Below, in pieces: positions 1 to 8,131 of a stretch of DNA of 41,072 bases. The translations under genes and the position numbers were made by a program. The stretch is from Listeria costaricensis (GTDB lineage: Bacteria > Bacillota > Bacilli > Lactobacillales > Listeriaceae). The notes under the pieces were generated by a model, which made no database searches, was not told the DNA's origin, and saw only the letters and a program-made list of their open reading frames with translations. The stretch's first letter is position 1, and each line of letters begins with the position of its first letter. Location: contig NZ_FXUT01000022.1 of assembly GCF_900183385.1 (NCBI RefSeq), forward strand, positions 1 through 41,072, in the 5' to 3' direction.

Positions 1-68
1 TCCTATCAATTACGGAGAAATTTAATTCATTTATAAATCAATAAAAATTCCATTTTTCCGTGTATCTA

Positions 69-479
69 TTATTTAACCCCACTAAACTCCCCCAAAACTT
101 CAAAAATCTGGTGGATGTCTTGTTTGATTTCTTGATAACGACCTTGGCGGTAATAGTCCATGAAGCCTTCCAGTCCGCATTTAATAACGGTGAATTCTGT
201 TGGGTGGTTTTCCCGTTCTGTGCAATCAATCGCTTTTTCGGCCAGATTTCCGGCTTCTCTTTCGCCAAAGCCGAATTGATGTACGAGTGCTGCCACTAGA
301 CTCGACTGCACATCGCTTCCACTCGCGTCCATTTCCGAACCAAGCATCGTGAGCATACCGAGTAAATAGGCGACGATCACCTTGATTTCTTTTTTTGAAA
401 ATTTATCTTGACTAAAATCAATCGTTTCTACAAATAAAGCTGCACATTTTCTGGCTTCTGCAAAAAATGATTTATCCAA
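69..479 (-). CDS. Small helical protein of unknown function (possibly immunity-like)
   Basis: A 136-residue, soluble, probably all-helical protein with no signal peptide or membrane segment. The TTG at 479 is chosen because AAAAAAGGAG lies 11 bases upstream of it. A further in-frame ATG at 512 would place that ribosome binding site inside the coding sequence. The central part (AYLLGMLTMLGSEMDASGSDVQSS, broken here for length as AYLLGMLTML and GSEMDASGSDVQSS) and the Cys/Trp-poor, acidic composition loosely recall small Imm48-type immunity proteins of Listeria, but I cannot confirm that. No toxin gene is visible beside it within the window. It stands alone, reading out of the left edge side, with its promoter presumably between 480 and 700. 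The function is unknown. Confidence 0.7.
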   Translation of the reverse strand: MDKSFFAEARKCAALFVETIDFSQDKFSKKEIKVIVAYLLGMLTMLGSEMDASGSDVQSSLVAALVHQFGFGEREAGNLAEKAIDCTERENHPTEFTVIKCGLEGFMDYYRQGRYQEIKQDIHQIFEVLGEFSGVK

Positions 480-510
480 CTTCCTCAGCACTCCTTTTTT
501 AAAGAAAAAC

Positions 511-531
511 AAGCAGTTTCTATCACTGCTT
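511..531. repeat. Small hairpin upstream of the first gene
   Basis: The sequence AAGCAGT-7 nt-ACTGCTT forms a perfect 7-bp stem about 30 bases upstream of the TTG start at 479. On the leftward transcript it would lie in the 5' leader. It could be a weak operator or a leader hairpin. There is no T-run, so a terminator is not supported. Confidence 0.3.
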
Positions 532-653
532 TAGTCTCCGTTTCCAAATGACAGATTCATTATAGCACTTTTATTTTCAGTGGCAAGAGGCTAAACACCA
601 AGAATACGCTTTCTTCAAAAATTTAATCTTTTTGCGTTTAATTTGGATAAATA

Positions 654-683
654 TTGTAAAAAATAGTCAATTTATACTAAAAT
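654..683 (+). promoter_or_regulatory. Possible promoter of the RsbR paralog
   Basis: TTGTAA and TAAAAT are separated by 18 bases and sit about 40 bases upstream of the RsbR-like start. The match is moderate and the region is AT-rich, so chance matches are likely. I saw no clear SigB-type promoter here. Confidence 0.35.
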
Positions 684-725
684 AAAGATAGACGATTTAA
701 TTCACATACATCGGAGGAAAAAAGC

Positions 726-1559
726 ATGTCCAACAAACGTCCAGAACTATATGACTACCTGATTGAAAAAGGGCCTGTTATTGCAAAAAAGTGGTCGGAA
801 TTTATGAGCGATGCCTACACGGAACCACGAAATGACCCTGCTTACCAAGAACAACTTTATCAAGAATATTTACAAACCAATCAGCTTTTTGCATCTTATC
901 TGCTTTCAGAAAAAGAATTTTTTAAGCAAAATTTTGATAAATGGTCCAAAAAGATTGTCGAACAGCGAATTAGCAACAATATGCCCATCACTATCATCTA
1001 CATAGTAGCTTCTAAAATCCGAATTACTTACATGGAAATGATGAAAGAATATAAGAAAACCTATCCTGATTTTACCGTAGAAGAGGCGCTGAATGCTACG
1101 ATCGCTATTGATGAAGCATTTGGCGTGCTAACCTCTCACTACACGCAGCGCTATCAGGAAGTCATGACCTATCGGCTTGATGCCCAAATGAATCTGATTA
1201 CGGAGCTGGGCACACCGATCATTCCAATCACAAAACATGTGGCCATTCTGCCGCTAGTTGGCGGTATTGATACGTTTCGCGCGCGGAAAATTAAGGAAAT
1301 CGTGCCACAAAAATGCGTCGATACGGAAATTGAGATCCTCTATATCGACTTGTCCGACTCGCCGGCACTGGATTCTGTCGTTGCTGAGGAGCTGTTCGAG
1401 TTGATGAAAATCTTGGAACTTCTCGGCATCCAATCGATGTTCTCCGGCATTCGGCCAGAAGTCGCCCAGTCTGCCATTCAAGTTGGGCTGGATTTTAATC
1501 ATATTAAGAGCTACAGTTCGCTTTCCGTTGCACTGAGAGAAAACCGCGTGATTCGTTAA
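726..1559 (+). CDS. RsbR paralog (stressosome STAS-domain protein)
   Basis: A 277-residue co-antagonist of the RsbR family. In Bacillus and Listeria these assemble with RsbS into the cytoplasmic stressosome, which captures the RsbT kinase and so controls SigB. Residues 1 to about 150 form the variable sensor half, which is a non-haem globin-like fold in known RsbR proteins. From about 160 (LGTPIIPITKHVAILPLVG) runs a STAS domain with the family signature IRPEVAQSAIQVG. Ser217 in ALDSVVAEEL lies where RsbS has its phospho-Ser and RsbR often has Thr; Thr163 precedes PIIP in the linker. The start ATG follows CGGAGGAAAAAAGC. It is monocistronic and stands apart from any rsbS, rsbT or sigB, like other scattered RsbR paralogs of Listeria. 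Its signal cannot be read from the sequence. Confidence 0.9.
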   Translation: MSNKRPELYDYLIEKGPVIAKKWSEFMSDAYTEPRNDPAYQEQLYQEYLQTNQLFASYLLSEKEFFKQNFDKWSKKIVEQRISNNMPITIIYIVASKIRITYMEMMKEYKKTYPDFTVEEALNATIAIDEAFGVLTSHYTQRYQEVMTYRLDAQMNLITELGTPIIPITKHVAILPLVGGIDTFRARKIKEIVPQKCVDTEIEILYIDLSDSPALDSVVAEELFELMKILELLGIQSMFSGIRPEVAQSAIQVGLDFNHIKSYSSLSVALRENRVIR

Positions 1560-1563
1560 AAAT

Positions 1564-1617
1564 AGGCTCCCTGCCGTCCGACTAAAATGTCCGGTTCGGC
1601 AGGGAGCCTGCTTTTTT
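1564..1617. terminator. Bidirectional terminator between rsbR-like and dsbA-like genes
   Basis: A 13-bp perfect stem, AGGCTCCCTGCCG at 1564-1576 and CGGCAGGGAGCCT at 1597-1609, is followed by CTTTTTTAT on the plus strand. It is followed by ATTTTTAA on the minus strand. It lies between two convergent genes and can serve both. Confidence 0.9.
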
Positions 1618-1619
1618 AT

Positions 1620-2297
1620 CTAGAGGGCACATTCGCCATCGCTACAGCCTGATGCATTCTTCCCCTGCCGGATTTGGCCACTACCGGCCTTTTCCAATAC
1701 CGCTGCAAAACTTTCGACAGGCTGCGCGCCGGAGAGGGCATACTTGTTGTCGATCAGAAAGAACGGCACACTATTAATCCCCAGCTCCATCGCTTTCGTT
1801 TCATCAATGCGGACTGGTGCCAGATATTCATCCGAGCGAACCACCTCACGCGCTTTTTCCTCATCCAGCCCCACTTCTGCTGCCAGCTCCACCAAGGTCT
1901 CCTCGTCATTCAGAAAAGCCCCTTTCGTAAAGTAGGCATCAAACAGCCGCTCGACTAGTGCTTCCTTTTTGCCTTCCGTTCCGGCAAATTGGGCCAATCG
2001 ATGCGCCGTAAAAGTGTTGGTCGCCTGAATCGCGTCAAAGTCATAATGAAGACCGGCCAGTTCTGCCATTTGACCAATCTGATCGTTCATTGCCCGCGCT
2101 TCCTCATAGCTTTTCCCATATTTGTTCGCAATCAACTGATGGATATCCTCGTCGTACCGCTTCGGCGCATTTTGATCCAATTCAAAACTGTGAAACTCAA
2201 TCTCAATGTCTTCCCGCCCAGCCGCCGCTTTTTCTAAATTGCGCTTGCCAATATAGCAAAATGGACAGGCAAAATCTGACCACACATCAATCTTCAT
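1620..2297 (-). CDS. DsbA family oxidoreductase, FrnE type
   Basis: A 225-residue thioredoxin-fold protein of the FrnE/2-hydroxychromene isomerase-like branch of the DsbA superfamily. The active site CPFC is at residues 11-14 within VWSDFACPFCYIG, followed by the helical insertion and the cis-Pro region GINSVPFFLID. There is no signal peptide, so it should act in the cytoplasm as a thiol-disulfide oxidoreductase. The C-terminus GCSDGECAL carries an extra Cys pair, seen as C-terminal Cys motifs in some FrnE relatives, that could form a second redox couple. The ATG at 2297 follows GGAGGAAT. A promoter and a palindrome lie immediately upstream. The substrate is unknown. Confidence 0.92.
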   Translation of the reverse strand: MKIDVWSDFACPFCYIGKRNLEKAAAGREDIEIEFHSFELDQNAPKRYDEDIHQLIANKYGKSYEEARAMNDQIGQMAELAGLHYDFDAIQATNTFTAHRLAQFAGTEGKKEALVERLFDAYFTKGAFLNDEETLVELAAEVGLDEEKAREVVRSDEYLAPVRIDETKAMELGINSVPFFLIDNKYALSGAQPVESFAAVLEKAGSGQIRQGKNASGCSDGECAL

Positions 2298-2317
2298 GCT
2301 GATTCCTCCATTACATC

Positions 2318-2334
2318 ACTTACAAAAAGTAAGT
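2318..2334. promoter_or_regulatory. Palindromic operator-like site upstream of the DsbA-like gene
   Basis: ACTTAC-5 nt-GTAAGT is a perfect 6-bp inverted repeat lying between the predicted -10 box and the start codon. It resembles the GTAAGT/ACTTAC half-sites bound by DUF24/HxlR redox repressors such as YodB and CatR in Bacillus. That link is made by resemblance only. Confidence 0.45.
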
Positions 2335-2337
2335 TTT

Positions 2338-2365
2338 TTATTAGGATACCCTTTCATCGTGGCAA
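2338..2365 (-). promoter_or_regulatory. Predicted promoter of the DsbA-like gene
   Basis: On the minus strand, TTGCCA (2360-2365) and TAATAA (2338-2343) are spaced by 16 bases. They lie immediately upstream of the palindrome at 2318-2334, which would overlap the transcription start region and so fit a repressor site. Confidence 0.45.
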
Positions 2366-2389
2366 TTGCAATCAATCTGTTTGTGCATG

Positions 2390-2449
2390 AAAAAAGTGCA
2401 GCTCGCACCGCCCAATCTGTCAGCCAGATCGAGCCGGTTCAAACTGCAC
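2390..2449 (-). terminator. Terminator after rlmN
   Basis: Downstream of the rlmN stop on the minus strand, GTGCAG and CTGCAC (2444-2449 and 2396-2401) close a roughly 54-base structure. It contains an inner ATCTG/CAGAT stem and is followed by TTTTTT (2390-2395). Confidence 0.6.
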
Positions 2450-2459
2450 CACATGTCTT

Positions 2460-3563
2460 TTATTGTTCTTGTTCCATCTGTTTGCGGCGCATTCTTTCGC
2501 GGACGCCGACTTTTTTGATTTGCTTGCTGCGAAGTTGTCCGCAGGCTGCATCAATGTCCGTTCCATGTTCTTGCCGGATGACACAGTTGATGCCGTTTTT
2601 CTTCAAAATGTCATAGAACGCCAAGACATCTTCTTTTTTACTGCGCTGATATTGATTGTGTTCATCGACCGGATTATAAGGAATCAGGTTGACGTAGGAC
2701 AAATGGCGTTTATTTTTAAGAAGATTCGCCAATTCCTGCGCTTCTTTCGGATGGTCATTCACATCGCGGAGCATGATATATTCAAATGTCACGCGGCGGT
2801 TGGTCTTATCAACATAATACTGGATCGCTTCCATCAATTTTTCAATCGGGAAGGTTTTGTTAATCCGCATAATGCTCGTACGCAGCTCGTCGTTTGGCGC
2901 ATGAAGAGAGATGGCCAGATTGACCTGGAAATCCTCATTGGCAAAATCGATAATCCGCGGAGCAAGGCCGCTTGTCGAGACGGTAATGTGACGGGCCCCA
3001 ATCGCCAGACCCTTATCATGATTGATAATGCGCAGGAAGCTCATCACATGATCATAATTGTCGAACGGCTCGCCAATCCCCATGACAACAACATGGCTGA
3101 CACGTTCTTCCAAGCCGCGCGCATCAAGATCATGCTGCACATTCATAATTTGGGCAACGATTTCACCAGAAGTCAGGTCCCGCTGTTTTTTCAGCAGACC
3201 GCTTGCACAAAACGTACAACCGATATTGCAGCCGACCTGCGTCGTGACACAGACGGACAAGCCATATTCATGCTTCATCAGCACCGTTTCAATCAGGTTG
3301 CCATCCGCCAATTTAAAAAGATATTTTGTCGTACCGTCGTTCGATTCTTGGACAATTTGCTGTTCCAAATGATTGATTACAAAATTTTCATCCAAAAGCG
3401 CAATACTGTCTTTTGGTACATTGCTCATTTCTGTAAAAGTCGTGACACGTTTGCGGTACAGCCAATCCCACACCTGCTGTGCCCGAAATTTTTTCTGACC
3501 GTGTGCTTCGAACCAGTCGATCAGTTCATTCATTGTCAATCCGTAAATGGATTCTTTTTCCAT
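2460..3563 (-). CDS. rlmN: 23S rRNA (adenine-C2)-methyltransferase RlmN
   Basis: A 367-residue radical SAM enzyme that methylates C2 of A2503 in 23S rRNA and, in characterised homologs, A37 of some tRNAs. The cluster motif is Cys112-x3-Cys116-x2-Cys119 ([12 protein letters not shown]). The conserved second Cys lies near residue 341 in DIDAACGQL and acts in methyl transfer. The N-terminal helical accessory domain ([20 protein letters not shown]) and [13 protein letters not shown] are typical of the family. Length matches the usual 345-370. It is monocistronic with a terminator behind it. The ribosome binding site before ATG 3563 is weak (AAGTAGG). Lack of the ribosome-resistance features of Cfr cannot be judged finely, but the overall form is RlmN rather than Cfr. 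Confidence 0.96.
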   Translation of the reverse strand: MEKESIYGLTMNELIDWFEAHGQKKFRAQQVWDWLYRKRVTTFTEMSNVPKDSIALLDENFVINHLEQQIVQESNDGTTKYLFKLADGNLIETVLMKHEYGLSVCVTTQVGCNIGCTFCASGLLKKQRDLTSGEIVAQIMNVQHDLDARGLEERVSHVVVMGIGEPFDNYDHVMSFLRIINHDKGLAIGARHITVSTSGLAPRIIDFANEDFQVNLAISLHAPNDELRTSIMRINKTFPIEKLMEAIQYYVDKTNRRVTFEYIMLRDVNDHPKEAQELANLLKNKRHLSYVNLIPYNPVDEHNQYQRSKKEDVLAFYDILKKNGINCVIRQEHGTDIDAACGQLRSKQIKKVGVRERMRRKQMEQEQ

Positions 3564-3700
3564 GGTTCAGCCTACTTTCCGTTTTTTCAAATCATCTCTA
3601 TTCTAAACGTTTTAAATCGCCACCGCAACAGGGAATTTTGCCCATAAAAAAGAAACTGACAGATCATGCCGGCTTAGCAAAATGGTGAAAAAATAAGAGA

Positions 3701-3756
3701 AGCCAAAATCAAGCATCAGCGCCATTTCTCAAAATGGCTATTGCTTCACTTTGGCT
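3701..3756 (-). terminator. Terminator after the PadR/DUF1700/DUF4097 operon
   Basis: Nested inverted repeats AGCCAAA/TTTGGCT (3701-3707, 3750-3756), AAGCA/TGCTT and GCCATTT/AAATGGC (3721-3727, 3732-3738) lie just after the DUF4097 stop. On the minus strand they run into TTCTCTTATTTTTTC. Confidence 0.65.
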
Positions 3757-3780
3757 CCTTCTTCTATCTCTGGTTCACGG

Positions 3781-4872
3781 TTATTTCACTTCAATGTCGC
3801 CGGAGCTGGTGGTGAGTGTGACGGTACTTGTTGCTCCACTCACACTATTCGGCACTTTGATGTTGCCGGAATCTGTTTTCGTATTGAAAATGGCTTCGGA
3901 ACCGGACGGAAGTTCTAATTCGATTGCGCCGGAATCACTCTTCGCCTCTACTTTTGCCGGCAATTGGCTGAACGTCATGTCCAGATCGCCCGACGAGGAC
4001 TCAGCCGAGACATTTTCCTTTAAGCCGTCCAGTTCGATCGAGCCGGAATCTGTACTCGCGGTGACTTTACCTGTTGCACCGTCTGCTTCGATATCGCCGG
4101 AGCTGGTCTTATAGCTGCTTTCTTTGCTGGCTGCATTCGCGGTTGAAATCTCACCGGAGTCTGTGCTGAGCGACAGTTGGCTGCCTGTGATCGTATCAAT
4201 GTCAAAGCCGCCGGAACTTGCCGCTGCTTTCAAATTGCCTTCATGGCGTGCCACTTCCAGCTCACCGGAATCTGCTGAATAAAGTGTATCTCCTTTGGTG
4301 TCCGTCATGACCGTGTCGCCTGATCGGTTTTCAATGTTGATTTTTTCTGCATCTAAGCCGTGCAGAGCTATGTCACCGGAATCCGCCTGCAAATCTGCTT
4401 GAACGAGCTGGCCGTTTTGAACAGTCACATCTGCTGACCGCCCGTCCACTTTTAAATCCTTCAGCATATCAGGCGCTGTCAAGTAAACCGTGATCGTCTG
4501 CTCTCCGTAAACATGAAATTCAAAAAAGTTGAACCAGTCACCCTGATCAGTGGTGACCAGTGTCAGACTTTTATCGCCGTTTTCCGGCTTCGCTTTTTTC
4601 AGCTGTTCAATTTCGCCGTCGGAATAGCGGCCGCTTACTTCGATATAATTTTTACCAGTCGTGCTGTCTTTAAACTGGATATTCGTATCATGGGATGTTT
4701 CCAGTTTCAATTCATTGATGCTTTCATCTGATAATTCATAGGTTTCATTAAAAGCCGTGCCGTTATCGACCATTTCTCCCTTGTTAAAGGTAAGCAGGAA
4801 ACCGATACCGCCAATAATCAGCAAGACGAGACCTGCCAAAAAGACGCGTTTCATCCATCTTGTTTTATTCAT
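3781..4872 (-). CDS. Membrane-anchored DUF4097-type beta-repeat protein
   Basis: A 363-residue protein with a short basic N-terminus, one membrane segment at about 10-28 (VFLAGLVLLIIGGIGFLL) and a long extracellular part. About eleven copies of a 20-residue unit centred on S-G-x-I or S-G-x-L (DSGDI, SSGGF, DSGEI, SSGDI, DSGSI, SSGDL, DSGAI, DSGNI and others) fill residues 150-363. These should stack into a right-handed beta-solenoid as in DUF4097 and LiaG/YvlB-like proteins. Its ATG overlaps the DUF1700 stop by 8 bases (ATGAATAA), so translation is coupled. The gene is the last of a PadR-DUF1700-DUF4097 operon, a layout common in Bacillales and often linked to envelope stress. The molecular role is unknown. 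Confidence 0.85.
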   Translation of the reverse strand: MNKTRWMKRVFLAGLVLLIIGGIGFLLTFNKGEMVDNGTAFNETYELSDESINELKLETSHDTNIQFKDSTTGKNYIEVSGRYSDGEIEQLKKAKPENGDKSLTLVTTDQGDWFNFFEFHVYGEQTITVYLTAPDMLKDLKVDGRSADVTVQNGQLVQADLQADSGDIALHGLDAEKINIENRSGDTVMTDTKGDTLYSADSGELEVARHEGNLKAAASSGGFDIDTITGSQLSLSTDSGEISTANAASKESSYKTSSGDIEADGATGKVTASTDSGSIELDGLKENVSAESSSGDLDMTFSQLPAKVEAKSDSGAIELELPSGSEAIFNTKTDSGNIKVPNSVSGATSTVTLTTSSGDIEVK

Positions 4873-5461
4873 AGCGGTTGCCTCCCTTCAAAACGTAGCC
4901 GTGACTGGCGATCCAAAGCAATGTCAGATTCTTGACCCATTTGGTGAAATAAACGGCGATTGGTAAGAGCATCAGCCCCAAACCAACCATGGCAATTGAT
5001 GCAAACATTTGATAAAAGGCAATGTTCTGTCCGAGAACCATCGCAATCCCCACAAAGGCAGGCGATAAGATAAAGCAGCCACTAATGCCCCAAACCGAAA
5101 TTACAAGTCCCCAAGCGGTTGCAGCTACTGGAATAAGTAAAACTAAATCTAAAAAGATAAGGCCGATAAATAGTAACACACGGCTTCCCGGCGTACGACT
5201 GCTGCTACTTGTTTGTCTTGGTACATAATAAGTTTCCATTTCCTTCGTTGGATCTTGCAGAAGTTCCTCGCGCTCTGCAAAAATATCATCTGCAATGGCT
5301 TTCGGTGAGCCGAGACTCATCACAATTTCACTTTCTGATTTGCCTTCTGCCTCACCATTTCGGAAATGCTCCTCGTAGTCATTTAAAAATTCTTCTCGTT
5401 CACTTGAATTTAAGCGGTAGAGCCGTTCTTCCAGCTCAGCCATGAATTCCGCTTTCTTCAT
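4865..5461 (-). CDS. HAAS/DUF1700 family membrane protein
   Basis: A 198-residue protein. Residues 1-65 (MKKAEFMAELEERLYRL through LGSPKAIADDIFAE) form the helical HAAS domain that occurs in PadR-linked signalling operons. Several membrane segments follow from about residue 95, including VLLFIGLIFLDLVLLIPVAA. The ATG at 5461 is chosen because GAAGGAGGG precedes it; the longer reading from 5521 has no such site. It overlaps the end of the PadR gene by 26 bases and the start of the DUF4097 gene by 8, so the three are one transcript. HAAS domains probably transmit signals between membrane and cytoplasmic partners; the exact function is not known. Confidence 0.85.
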   Translation of the reverse strand: MKKAEFMAELEERLYRLNSSEREEFLNDYEEHFRNGEAEGKSESEIVMSLGSPKAIADDIFAEREELLQDPTKEMETYYVPRQTSSSSRTPGSRVLLFIGLIFLDLVLLIPVAATAWGLVISVWGISGCFILSPAFVGIAMVLGQNIAFYQMFASIAMVGLGLMLLPIAVYFTKWVKNLTLLWIASHGYVLKGGNRYE

Positions 5462-5786
5462 CCCGCTTTCCCTCCTTCTCCAGTAGCCGTGCCACGCTAT
5501 CTGTAAAATTACTCCATTCAAAAATCAATTCATTCAAGTACATCTCACCTTTAACTGTCAGCTGATAATATTTTCGTGAAGGTCCCTCCGTCGACTCTTT
5601 CAAATAAGTCGTGCAGTATCCTTCCTTGACCAGTCTTCTAAGTACCGGATAGATGGCCCCCTCTGCTACTTCAATATAAATGGAGACTTGTTGTGCCAGC
5701 TCATATCCGTAGCGGTCCTTGGCGCGTATCAAATAAAGACAGCAAAGTTCCAATACACCTTTTTTAAACTGCGGATTTACTTCCAT
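5436..5786 (-). CDS. PadR family transcriptional regulator (operon 1)
   Basis: A 116-residue winged-helix regulator. MEVNPQFKKGVLELCCLYLI begins the DNA-binding helix set. YGYELAQQV and GAIYPVLRRLVKEGY are the PadR recognition helix and wing region, and GPSRKYYQLTVKGEMYL precedes the C-terminal dimerisation helix. The ATG at 5786 is placed 5 bases after GGAGGG; another ATG directly before it (5789) is possible. It heads the operon with the DUF1700 and DUF4097 genes. PadR repressors usually control their own operon, and palindromes around its promoter support this. It faces away from the MoxR operon, which may share control. Confidence 0.92.
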   Translation of the reverse strand: MEVNPQFKKGVLELCCLYLIRAKDRYGYELAQQVSIYIEVAEGAIYPVLRRLVKEGYCTTYLKESTEGPSRKYYQLTVKGEMYLNELIFEWSNFTDSVARLLEKEGKRDEESGIHG

Positions 5787-5806
5787 CATTACCCTCCATT
5801 CCACCA

Positions 5807-5849
5807 TTTAGTAATTTAAAAACATCAGTACTAAACATTATTTACTAGT
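5807..5849. promoter_or_regulatory. Candidate PadR operator cluster
   Basis: TTTAGTA (5807-5813) and TACTAAA (5829-5835) are exact inverted copies. AGTACT (5827-5832) and ACTAGT (5844-5849) are palindromes. All sit between the predicted promoter and the PadR start, where a self-repressing PadR would bind. Which one is used cannot be told from the sequence. Confidence 0.4.
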
Positions 5850-5856
5850 TAAATAC

Positions 5857-5885
5857 AGTATAACACTCACTACTGTTCATTGCAA
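5857..5885 (-). promoter_or_regulatory. Promoter of the PadR/DUF1700/DUF4097 operon
   Basis: On the minus strand, TTGCAA (5880-5885) and TATACT (5857-5862) are separated by exactly 17 bases. This is a good SigA-type promoter about 70 bases upstream of the PadR start. Confidence 0.7.
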
Positions 5886-6013
5886 GGTACTAAAAAAATA
5901 AAATTGTCATATCTTCTTTAAAAACTTTTAAACTTAATATCTTTTACATCGGGTCGATTGTATAGTAGCATTAAAGTAACATGCAAAAAAACTACTGAAA
6001 TGGTGGCCTATCC

Positions 6014-6961
6014 TTGACCAACCAACCATTTTTACACATAGAAAAAATATTAAATGAAATAGAAAAAGTAATTGTCGGCAAACGAAATGTGGCCAAACTC
6101 AGCCTGACTGCGCTACTAGCTGGCGGTCACGTCCTGATTGAAGATGTGCCCGGTGTCGGAAAAACCATGCTTGTCCGGGCGCTCGCGAAATCTGTCGGCA
6201 CCAGCTTTAAACGAATCCAATTTACGCCGGATCTTCTGCCGGCTGATGTTACAGGCGTGTCTGTTTTCAATCCTGAAACACGCGAATTTGAATTTCGTCC
6301 TGGGCCAATCATGGGCAATATCGTACTGGCTGACGAGATCAACCGGACGGCACCTCGGACGCAGGCGGCTCTGCTTGAAGGGATGGCTGAAATGCATGTC
6401 ACGGTCGACGGCATCACCCGGCCGCTGAATGACCCGTTCTTCGTGATGGCCACCCAGAATCCGATCGAATATGAAGGAACTTACCCGCTGCCGGAAGCCC
6501 AGCTGGATCGCTTTATGCTGAAAATCAATATGGGCTATCCAACACGCGAAGAAGAGCTCGCGCTACTATCTGCCAAACAAAATGGTGAGTCGATTGAAGC
6601 CGTGGAGTCGGTCGTGGCCGAAGCCGATTTGCTCCATTTAAAAGAAGCGGTGAAAAAGGTTTTTGTTAGCGAGGAAATCAAACGTTATATTGTTTCTCTT
6701 ACTGAGGCAACGCGAAAGCATCCGAGTGTGGCACTTGGTGTTAGCCCGCGCGGTACCGTGGCGCTGATGCAGGCTGCTCAAAGTTTTGCCCTGATTGAAA
6801 ACCGGGCGTTCGTTCTGCCTGATGATATTCAGTATCTGCTTCCGTTTGCCTACAGTCACCGGCTAATTTTAAAACCAGAAGCGCTTTACAAGGAAGAAAC
6901 AAGTGCTCAAATCCTGACTGATATTCTGGCGCAAGTCCCCGTGCCAGTCGAGAAAGGGTAA
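6014..6961 (+). CDS. MoxR family AAA+ ATPase
   Basis: A 315-residue AAA+ ATPase of the MoxR family, thought to act as a chaperone that matures or activates partner proteins with VWA or DUF58 domains. Walker A is DVPGVGKT (residues 44-51) and Walker B is IVLADEINRT with Asp107-Glu108. Further MoxR marks are TPDLLPADVTG, ATQNPIEYEGTYPLPEAQLDRF and GVSPRGTVALMQAA. It starts with TTG at 6014 after GGTGG, a weak signal; no ATG fits the conserved N-terminus better. It is first in a three-gene MoxR-DUF58-transglutaminase operon, a widely conserved trio, with only 6 bases to the next gene. Confidence 0.94.
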   Translation: MTNQPFLHIEKILNEIEKVIVGKRNVAKLSLTALLAGGHVLIEDVPGVGKTMLVRALAKSVGTSFKRIQFTPDLLPADVTGVSVFNPETREFEFRPGPIMGNIVLADEINRTAPRTQAALLEGMAEMHVTVDGITRPLNDPFFVMATQNPIEYEGTYPLPEAQLDRFMLKINMGYPTREEELALLSAKQNGESIEAVESVVAEADLLHLKEAVKKVFVSEEIKRYIVSLTEATRKHPSVALGVSPRGTVALMQAAQSFALIENRAFVLPDDIQYLLPFAYSHRLILKPEALYKEETSAQILTDILAQVPVPVEKG

Positions 6962-6967
6962 TGTCTG

Positions 6968-8131
6968 ATGACGACTAAACGCGCCTTGCTACTGATGCGC
7001 TTTGGGGTTTTCTTGCTTCTTTATGTCGCTTTGTGGACGTACACGCTTTTTCAAGGGGATTTTGCCAGCTGGTTTCTGACTTACTTTTTTAGTTTTATAT
7101 TGCTGCTACTCGTTTGCGGCTCATTATTCAGACTGAAAAATTGGCAGATTAAACGTGACTTTCATAAAGCGCGGATTCAGGAGGGGGAGACCGTTCGACT
7201 GACGGTACATTTTGCTAGAAAGCGGGCCTTTCCAATGGGCTATTTGCTGATGCAGCAAGCTATGCCGGAGACTCTCGGGAATCTTCCGGGCCGCCAGCAG
7301 GTGATCTATCCCTTCTTTAAGCGCTCGATTACTGCCGATTTGGCGCCGTTTACGGCGGTGCGCGGCAAACACGTTTTTCCAGCTGTCGAGGCGGAAACGA
7401 GTGATCCGTTTGGTTTGATGGAAAGAAGCGCTCGACTAGGGGAAGCCGTAGAATTGACCATTTATCCACGCTATTTTCCAGATATTTTGATGAAAATCAG
7501 TGAGAACTCGCCTGAAAACGAACGAAATGCGACGAACTGGACGTTCAAAAAGAATCAGAACATCCACGGTTTGCGCGAATTCACGCCTGGTGACCGGATT
7601 TCTTGGATTGACTGGAAATCTTCTGCCAAAACGGGCAAAGTCATGGCTCGCGAGTATGAAAACAGTTCTTCCAGTCGTGTTCGGGTGATTTTTTATGGAC
7701 AGCAGCATCCGCATTTCGATTTTGCGCTTCGGGCCGCCTATTCTTTCGCACGCAAAATGCTGGAACAAAATGGTGAGGTCAGTGTGGCGGTTCTTGGCGA
7801 GAATGGGCAGACGTTCGGTTTTAGCCGCGGTCATGCCAAATTGGAAGACATTGCAAAAGCTTTTGCCGAGGTGGCTCCTGCAACGGCTGAAAAACTGGCG
7901 GAACCGCTGACCAGCTTGCTAGCTCAAAACCAGCGAACCATTCTTTTCACTCCATTTGTCGACCCGGCTCTCCAAAAAGCCGTTCGCTCTAGCGTGCAAA
8001 AACAGACGATTCAACTAGTCAGCATTTTAGACGGGGGACAGATGGATGCTGGAACCATTTACCTACCGAAAAAAGCGCTCGCCCTGCCTGAAACAGCTGA
8101 TGGAGGTGACACCGATGAAAATAACCGCTAA
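6968..8131 (+). CDS. DUF58 domain membrane protein
   Basis: A 387-residue protein with two N-terminal membrane segments (about 8-28 and 34-53), then a soluble part. The DUF58 signature is at about residues 205-225 (FTPGDRISWIDWKSSAK, then MAREYE). The domain is related to von Willebrand A folds and is the usual partner of MoxR ATPases. The ATG at 6968 follows GAGAAAGGG. Its last 17 bases overlap the start of the transglutaminase gene, implying coupled translation. The cellular role of the trio is not established; the membrane setting suggests the cell envelope. Confidence 0.9.
   Translation: MTTKRALLLMRFGVFLLLYVALWTYTLFQGDFASWFLTYFFSFILLLLVCGSLFRLKNWQIKRDFHKARIQEGETVRLTVHFARKRAFPMGYLLMQQAMPETLGNLPGRQQVIYPFFKRSITADLAPFTAVRGKHVFPAVEAETSDPFGLMERSARLGEAVELTIYPRYFPDILMKISENSPENERNATNWTFKKNQNIHGLREFTPGDRISWIDWKSSAKTGKVMAREYENSSSSRVRVIFYGQQHPHFDFALRAAYSFARKMLEQNGEVSVAVLGENGQTFGFSRGHAKLEDIAKAFAEVAPATAEKLAEPLTSLLAQNQRTILFTPFVDPALQKAVRSSVQKQTIQLVSILDGGQMDAGTIYLPKKALALPETADGGDTDENNR

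Noticed and set aside
1-68. ACGGA/TCCGT pairing as a terminator for the first gene
   Set aside because: The arms are short and separated by about 35 bases with no T-run on the proper side.
2463-3647. A long rightward reading frame opposite rlmN (about 394 codons)
   Set aside because: It has no ribosome binding site, its product has no recognisable motif, and the opposite strand is a full RlmN with all catalytic cysteines.
3781-4872. The repeated CCGGA-containing segments as a CRISPR-like array
   Set aside because: The spacing of about 60 bases reflects the 20-residue SGxI protein repeats; the copies diverge and lie in a coding frame.
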